Source: Membranipora membranacea (taxonomy: Eukaryota; Bryozoa; Gymnolaemata; Cheilostomatida; Membraniporidae). From it: a stretch of 64,000 nucleotides of DNA. Positions 63,501-64,000 of this stretch are shown one piece after another (position 1 is the first letter of the stretch; every line of letters begins with the position of its first letter). The position numbers and the translations under genes are program-made. The stretch lies in assembly GCA_914767715.1 (NCBI GenBank), contig OU612066.1, forward strand, positions 7,321,001 to 7,385,000. Reading direction: 5' to 3'. Under the pieces are notes generated by a model. It ran no database searches. It was not told the origin of the DNA and saw nothing but the letters and a program-made list of their open reading frames with translations.

Positions 63501-64000
63501 ACTAGATTGAAGAGCATTTCATCCACTCCCATCTCCACCTCATGTGCGATATCTATGTGTATAGTATGACATGCGTCTTCTGTGTAACCATTACCTAACT
63601 CCATATTAAGCTTGGCTATGATGCTGTCTGTATCGATTGTTTTGTAAATTGGGATTGTGATGTCTTTTCCTTTGAGTTTCTTGTCTCGTCGGACTTGATT
63701 GCATAGGTTGAACTTGGTAAGTGACTTTCCAACACCAGCTCTAGCTGACCTTATGAGCCTTGAGCATGACCTTCAAGAAAATAGTATGAGGTTAGTGCAC
63801 CATCTAGATTGACACATCAAGTTTTGTCCCGTAATCTTGATGGGCGCCTCAAACACAAACAATGTTAACAAGCCAGTCTCAGTATTAGAAAAAGAAAACG
63901 GATAAGTACAGTTGCACTGCCAGTTAAGATGTCTCACCTGGTTGGGTCAACTGAACACGCTGTTAATCTTACATCCTGAGGAACAGTGAGAATATCTTGT
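35367..64000 (-). CDS. RNF213: RNF213-like giant AAA+ ATPase/E3 ligase, paralogue B (AAA2 to stop, spliced)
   Basis: Second RNF213-like gene, entering at the right edge inside AAA2 and ending at a TGA at 35367-35369. I place 58 exons, about 10.45 kb of coding sequence (about 3,480 codons). Order: AAA2, AAA3, AAA4, RING-like insert 1, AAA5, RING-like insert 2, AAA5/AAA6 remainder, hinge and E3 shell, RING, E3 core, RZ finger, C-terminal domain. Its 5' portion (zinc ribbons to AAA1) lies beyond base 64000. If both genes have the same layout, a full protein would be near 6,000 residues (inference). Gene A starts 6.2 kb downstream on the same strand. No in-frame stop or frameshift was noticed in the exons followed. 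The two RING-like inserts are not present in human RNF213 as I know it. Confidence 0.93.
39740..40238 (-). CDS. RNF213: Gene B exons: RZ zinc finger split by an intron
   Basis: Exons 40204-40238 (35 nt, a microexon) and 39740-39846. Joined in frame they give HCPNGHLYVVDN then CGQPMETKTCNECGVPIGG, matching the human RZ finger CPNGHPCSVGECGRPMEQ with its CGHPIGG end. Metal ligands are the Cys and His of CPNGH, the Cys of CGQPM, and C-x2-C. In mammalian RNF213 the RZ finger, including this histidine, is required for ligase activity on lipid A of cytosolic bacteria, so its intactness argues for a functional enzyme. The tail NHQALPNNRAINLNDR matches the region before human TGHVLG. The microexon is defined by clean sites on both sides (acceptor CAG, donor GTAAGT). 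Confidence 0.9.
40475..42759 (-). CDS. RNF213: Gene B exons: E3 core after the RING
   Basis: Exons 42337-42759, 41853-42112, 41495-41741, 41104-41244 and 40475-40748. Conserved blocks are RKRLNKFFMAFVSEVVFG (human RFRQMCNSFFVDLVSTICF), VIQWLLQCVTVG, VDPTPVLRSFLLKLLIQCT (human VDKTPVIRSVILKLLLKYS), VQEHLNHLLVEW, LESFTVPDVLSVYGGQEYRA (human YLVYGDEYKAL) and AANHFLPTMVDNQVEL (human MAHAFLPTMPEDLL), ending TNVTIFR. The donor at 42336/42335 is a non-GTRAGT GTTTCA, so that edge is less certain. This region carries the part of the ligase needed for ubiquitin transfer in the mammalian enzyme. Confidence 0.88.
42991..43167 (-). CDS. RNF213: Gene B exon: RING finger (canonical position)
   Basis: A 177-nt exon flanked by phase-2 introns. 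It encodes KCPKNCPVCTHPLHSPVRLP, then CGHMICDTCVKEVKLCPEGE, C and DGRIPEGFIYDPAKDHIE. Zinc ligands follow C-x2-C-x10-C-x-H-x2-C-x2-C then C-x4-C, a RING with LPCGH as in human (LPCDH). It lies between the E3 shell and E3 core, as in vertebrate RNF213. By family knowledge the RING contributes less to ligase activity than the RZ finger and E3 core, which use a transthiolation-type mechanism. The adjoining acidic codon split GA|T joins the next exon (DDSKLEELRW) in frame. Confidence 0.93.
43168..43910. other. Gene B intron, 743 bp
   Basis: Before the RING exon. It holds a near-perfect 22-bp palindrome, AAATGTGCGCATGCTCACAT plus TT, at about 43434-43455. Nothing else recognised. Confidence 0.5.
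43911..47753 (-). CDS. RNF213: Gene B exons: hinge and E3 shell leading to the RING
   Basis: Exons 47492-47753, 47126-47252, 46667-46847, 46210-46342, 45769-45932, 45253-45447, 44808-44977, 44122-44248 and 43911-44008. All are helical. Matches to human include VPALAAVISFIDVRNNLAMM (human TPLLASMISFIDRDGNLELL), FPFSWLAKSTIDNLI (human VPFSWKIKDYLEEL), SPIGRVVYNPQFKRLH and LLEDYLRDFVYLA (human TPLGRFLAQLHGEP and LQCYLKDFILLT), DIIHIHLAYDALKSTFSNL, and LVLKKLFVEHVII. Exon 47492-47753 opens with a Gln/Arg-rich stretch (QTTKQNRLVTQRQQREDEED) that looks disordered. The last exon ends LQTTVIEGVQALYP just before the RING. Confidence 0.87.
44269..44300. repeat. AT dinucleotide microsatellite
   Basis: A short (TA)n run broken once, in the same gene B intron as the 33-bp minisatellite and just after the exon 44122-44248 acceptor. 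Ordinary intronic simple repeat. Confidence 0.85.
44627..44757. repeat. 33-bp minisatellite with hairpin junctions, four units
   Basis: Units begin at 44627, 44660, 44693 and 44725 (33, 33, 32 bp). Each junction reads GTGAGCGGATAAATACGCTC, with arms GTGAGCG and CGCTCAC around an 8-base loop. It lies in gene B intron 44249-44807. It gives a repetitive SVFIRSLPVDV-type open frame on minus that is not an exon. Confidence 0.9.
47989..51025 (-). CDS. RNF213: Gene B exons: rest of AAA5 and AAA6 with acidic loop
   Basis: Exons 50875-51025, 50403-50597, 49085-49230, 48647-48840 and 47989-48344. Human-like landmarks are SFIGYSSETTALAVMQA, LLCATAESVMRLERT (human LLNCATPDAVVRLSAY), VTSFAELMSKRDVDILKDN (human ITTFSRLLTSHDCEILES), LLLVQCESADENTELLDS and WKCVHIDDPRSPEIKLPS (human WQSVHIDDLRRSTL). 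The last exon ends with a long Asp/Glu/Ala-rich stretch (EAAYTEMAAADGVMDDTA and onward to EEMNGDNDDS) that matches in position the human METEAST acidic loop. No ATPase motif is present. The intron 49231-50402 is long and featureless. Confidence 0.88.
49231..50402. other. Gene B intron, 1,172 bp
   Basis: The longest gene B intron without an identified repeat. It contains a 96-codon minus-strand open frame (49795-50085) with no domain, AT-rich sequence and no splice-supported exon. It may hide an old transposon that I could not delimit. Confidence 0.5.
51279..51521 (-). CDS. Gene B extra RING-like exon 2, inside the AAA5 region
   Basis: A 243-nt single exon bounded by phase-2 introns, 81 codons. 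It reads KMCPADCDMCGERLEKPYPL, PCWRHYVGPCCKERLQEAL, a short acidic insertion (DKRTEEDEEVK), CDVMEGDTACDTEIPVDYEW and ends ALENR. The ligand pattern C-x2-C-x10-C-x2-H-x3-C-C matches extra exon 1. The opening CP-x2-C-x2-C matches the true RING exon (CPKNCPVC), and the tail C-D-x-x-I-P-x-x-[FY] matches CDGRIPEGF there. It sits between EEWIKKFVKPQR (AAA5 helix) and YFENSTRETSFIGYSS, where human RNF213 has only a short FINVKAHHFQKRHKY linker. Probably an in-gene copy of the RING exon. Function is unknown, and it may or may not bind an E2. Confidence 0.82.
51641..53233 (-). CDS. RNF213: Gene B exons: first half of AAA5
   Basis: Exons 53095-53233, 52116-52309 and 51641-51817. They encode RIESRYLLILTENLSVLSII, EVVFGSKFPEDVSYTQ, CMDVGKPVILLNLDDLYESL, YDALNQYFSTWGDRKFVDLG, GTHRVKTFVNENFRL and FPIPLINRLEKHYVSA. 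These match human AAA5 (QPEIIFGSGFPKD, LNLQNLYESLYDALNQ, FPIPLINRLEKHYLD) almost word for word. The fold is AAA-like but has no P-loop, consistent with an inactive module. The strong conservation of this block contrasts with the RING-like inserts on either side. The intron 52310-53094 carries a MITE copy. Confidence 0.92.
52468..52982. mobile_element. Long-TIR MITE, copy 2 (gene B intron)
   Basis: About 515 bp. It begins TAGACAGTTTTCTGAGCTCT and ends with the inverse, GAGCTCGGAATACTGTCTA. Its internal sequence is the reverse complement of copy 1 (for example the stretch around ATGTCCACATGAGTTTACAA here against the TCATATGGACATAG side of copy 1). Both copies lie in introns that are not equivalent between the two paralogues, so they inserted independently. 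No open frame is present. Confidence 0.75.
53417..53602 (-). CDS. Gene B extra RING-like exon 1, between AAA4 and AAA5
   Basis: A single 186-nt exon with phase-2 introns on both sides, encoding YCDVCGEKLSKLFSLPC, KAHYVGVCCQERIQAAL, then QYQCTVEGCNTPLPLGF and WKSENR. Metal-ligand layout is C-x2-C-x10-C-x2-H-x3-C-C and later C-x4-C. It resembles the gene's genuine RING exon (CPVC, LPCGHMICDTC, LCPEGEC, IPEGF) and even more the second extra exon at 51279-51521. It lies exactly where vertebrate RNF213 passes from the AAA4 lid to the ESRYLLVL strand of AAA5. Splice sites are clean (acceptor CTTTTAG, donor GTATATA), the length is 62 codons and the frame continues. It could be a ligase RING, an E2-binding or substrate module, or a structural treble clef. 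Whether gene A has it cannot be seen. Confidence 0.82.
54018..55940 (-). CDS. RNF213: Gene B exons: AAA4 domain with intact Walker A and B
   Basis: Exons 55716-55940, 55216-55386, 54792-54964, 54443-54589 and 54018-54263. The first has the P-loop IPLFVVGKPGSSKSLSK. The second has TYMVSFQCSRHATPAGIVGV and the Walker B strand VSVVVLDEVGLAEDS. The third has the sensor/arginine region CAFVGISNWALDPAKMNRG. The fourth has EFFGLRDFYR. These are nearly superimposable on the human AAA4 motifs, so this site should bind and hydrolyse ATP. The fifth exon (NQLEHSIRRNFGG) is the lid, ending at LVRM. At the next junction the human protein runs into AAA5, but here a RING-like exon intervenes (53417-53602). 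Confidence 0.94.
56141..60350 (-). CDS. RNF213: Gene B exons: AAA3 domain
   Basis: Exons 60212-60350, 59747-59879, 59117-59308, 58288-58414, 58006-58122, 57602-57842, 57136-57287, 56904-57002, 56605-56763 and 56141-56310. Walker A GETGCGKT lies in 58288-58414. Walker B ILFLDEANTTEAIG and IIAACNPYRRHS lie in 57602-57842. LVYRVQALSQSLLPLVWDFG is in 57136-57287. The acidic loop of exon 56605-56763 (EEDIIIDDEEDNEQIDGQ) is nine nucleotides shorter than in gene A, and exon 56904-57002 is three nucleotides longer. All other shared exon lengths in this block are equal except 133 against 136. Catalytic residues for ATP hydrolysis are present. Confidence 0.94.
58415..59116. other. Gene B intron, 702 bp
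   Basis: Nothing recognised. The matching gene A intron (3121-3261) is only 141 bp. The neighbouring introns 59309-59746 and 59880-60211 (330-440 bp) are also featureless. Confidence 0.5.
60391..62064. mobile_element. 1.67-kb TIR element in gene B intron, with nested TTAA-flanked insert
   Basis: The outer arms are inverted repeats of about 70 bp: left CGGTAACTGTAAATTTCTGA...CAGCTGAACAG, right the complement ending GTTACCGGCAATCAGG. Inside, TTAACGTGATATATCGC (60807-60823) and its exact 17-bp complement (61914-61930) flank a 1.1-kb core, giving TTAA at both outer edges as left by piggyBac-type insertion. The core carries several short open frames but none resembles a transposase. The matching gene A intron (4077-4448) is only 372 bp and lacks it, so insertion followed duplication. 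A G-run lies near 60685-60693. Confidence 0.65.
62149..64000 (-). CDS. RNF213: Gene B exons: AAA2 domain (5' cut by window edge)
   Basis: Exons 63938-64000 (truncated by the window), 63410-63770, 63090-63189, 62770-62923, 62380-62548 and 62149-62208. They show the AAA2 P-loop region (SARAGVGKSL), the degenerate Walker B strand TIHIDIAHEVEMGVDEMLF, YYIIECMPYTK, and the lid with LSNQLRKVEQSPFCGQ. The donor at 62769/62768 is GTGATT and the other splice sites look canonical. All have counterparts in gene A at 4449-6650. Intron lengths and sequence differ completely between the genes, so the duplication is not recent or the introns turn over quickly. Confidence 0.92.

Overview
The window is metazoan nuclear DNA: AT-rich, with short conserved exons separated by GT/AG introns of roughly 100-1,700 bp, and with LINEs, short inverted-repeat transposons, a tRNA-like SINE head and satellites. 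It looks like an invertebrate. I cannot name the species from sequence alone.

Almost all coding DNA belongs to two giant RNF213 (mysterin)-like genes, head to tail on the minus strand. RNF213 is a dynein-like AAA+ ATPase fused to an E3 ubiquitin ligase that acts in lipid-droplet biology and cell-autonomous immunity. Gene B (64000 down to 35367) enters at the right edge in AAA2. I place 58 exons in it, through AAA3, AAA4, a degenerate AAA5/AAA6 region, the helical hinge/E3 shell, the RING, the RZ finger and the C-terminal domain, ending at a stop at 35367-35369. Gene A (29186 down to 59) starts with an ATG exon carrying zinc ribbons. I place 52 exons in it: disordered acidic exons, a CBM20-like module, the N-terminal helical arm, AAA1-AAA3 and the AAA4 Walker A exon, where it leaves the window. 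In the part both genes show (A 59-6650, B 55716-64000) every intron position matches and exon lengths are equal or differ by whole codons, so they are tandem duplicates with a repeat unit of about 55.7 kb. Where I checked reading phase across junctions, the exons joined without breaks.

The most unusual observation is in gene B. Besides the normal RING exon (42991-43167) it carries two further RING-like exons (53417-53602 and 51279-51521) in the AAA5 region. All three are single exons bounded by phase-2 introns, and all share the same cysteine/histidine layout and C-terminal tail. This looks like intragenic RING exon duplication, giving a three-RING RNF213.

The 6.2 kb between the genes is mostly retrotransposon: an intact minus-strand CR1-like ORF2 (31318-34086) and a 5'-truncated plus-strand relative with an AAGGT tail (29692-31128). 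Introns hold two inverted copies of a roughly 515-bp long-TIR MITE (one per gene), a 1.67-kb TIR element with a nested TTAA-flanked element (gene B only), a 141-bp tandem satellite, a 33-bp hairpin minisatellite, hexanucleotide and degenerate minisatellites, a SINE-like tRNA head and a LINE endonuclease relic. No CRISPR, rRNA, phage or toxin gene was seen.
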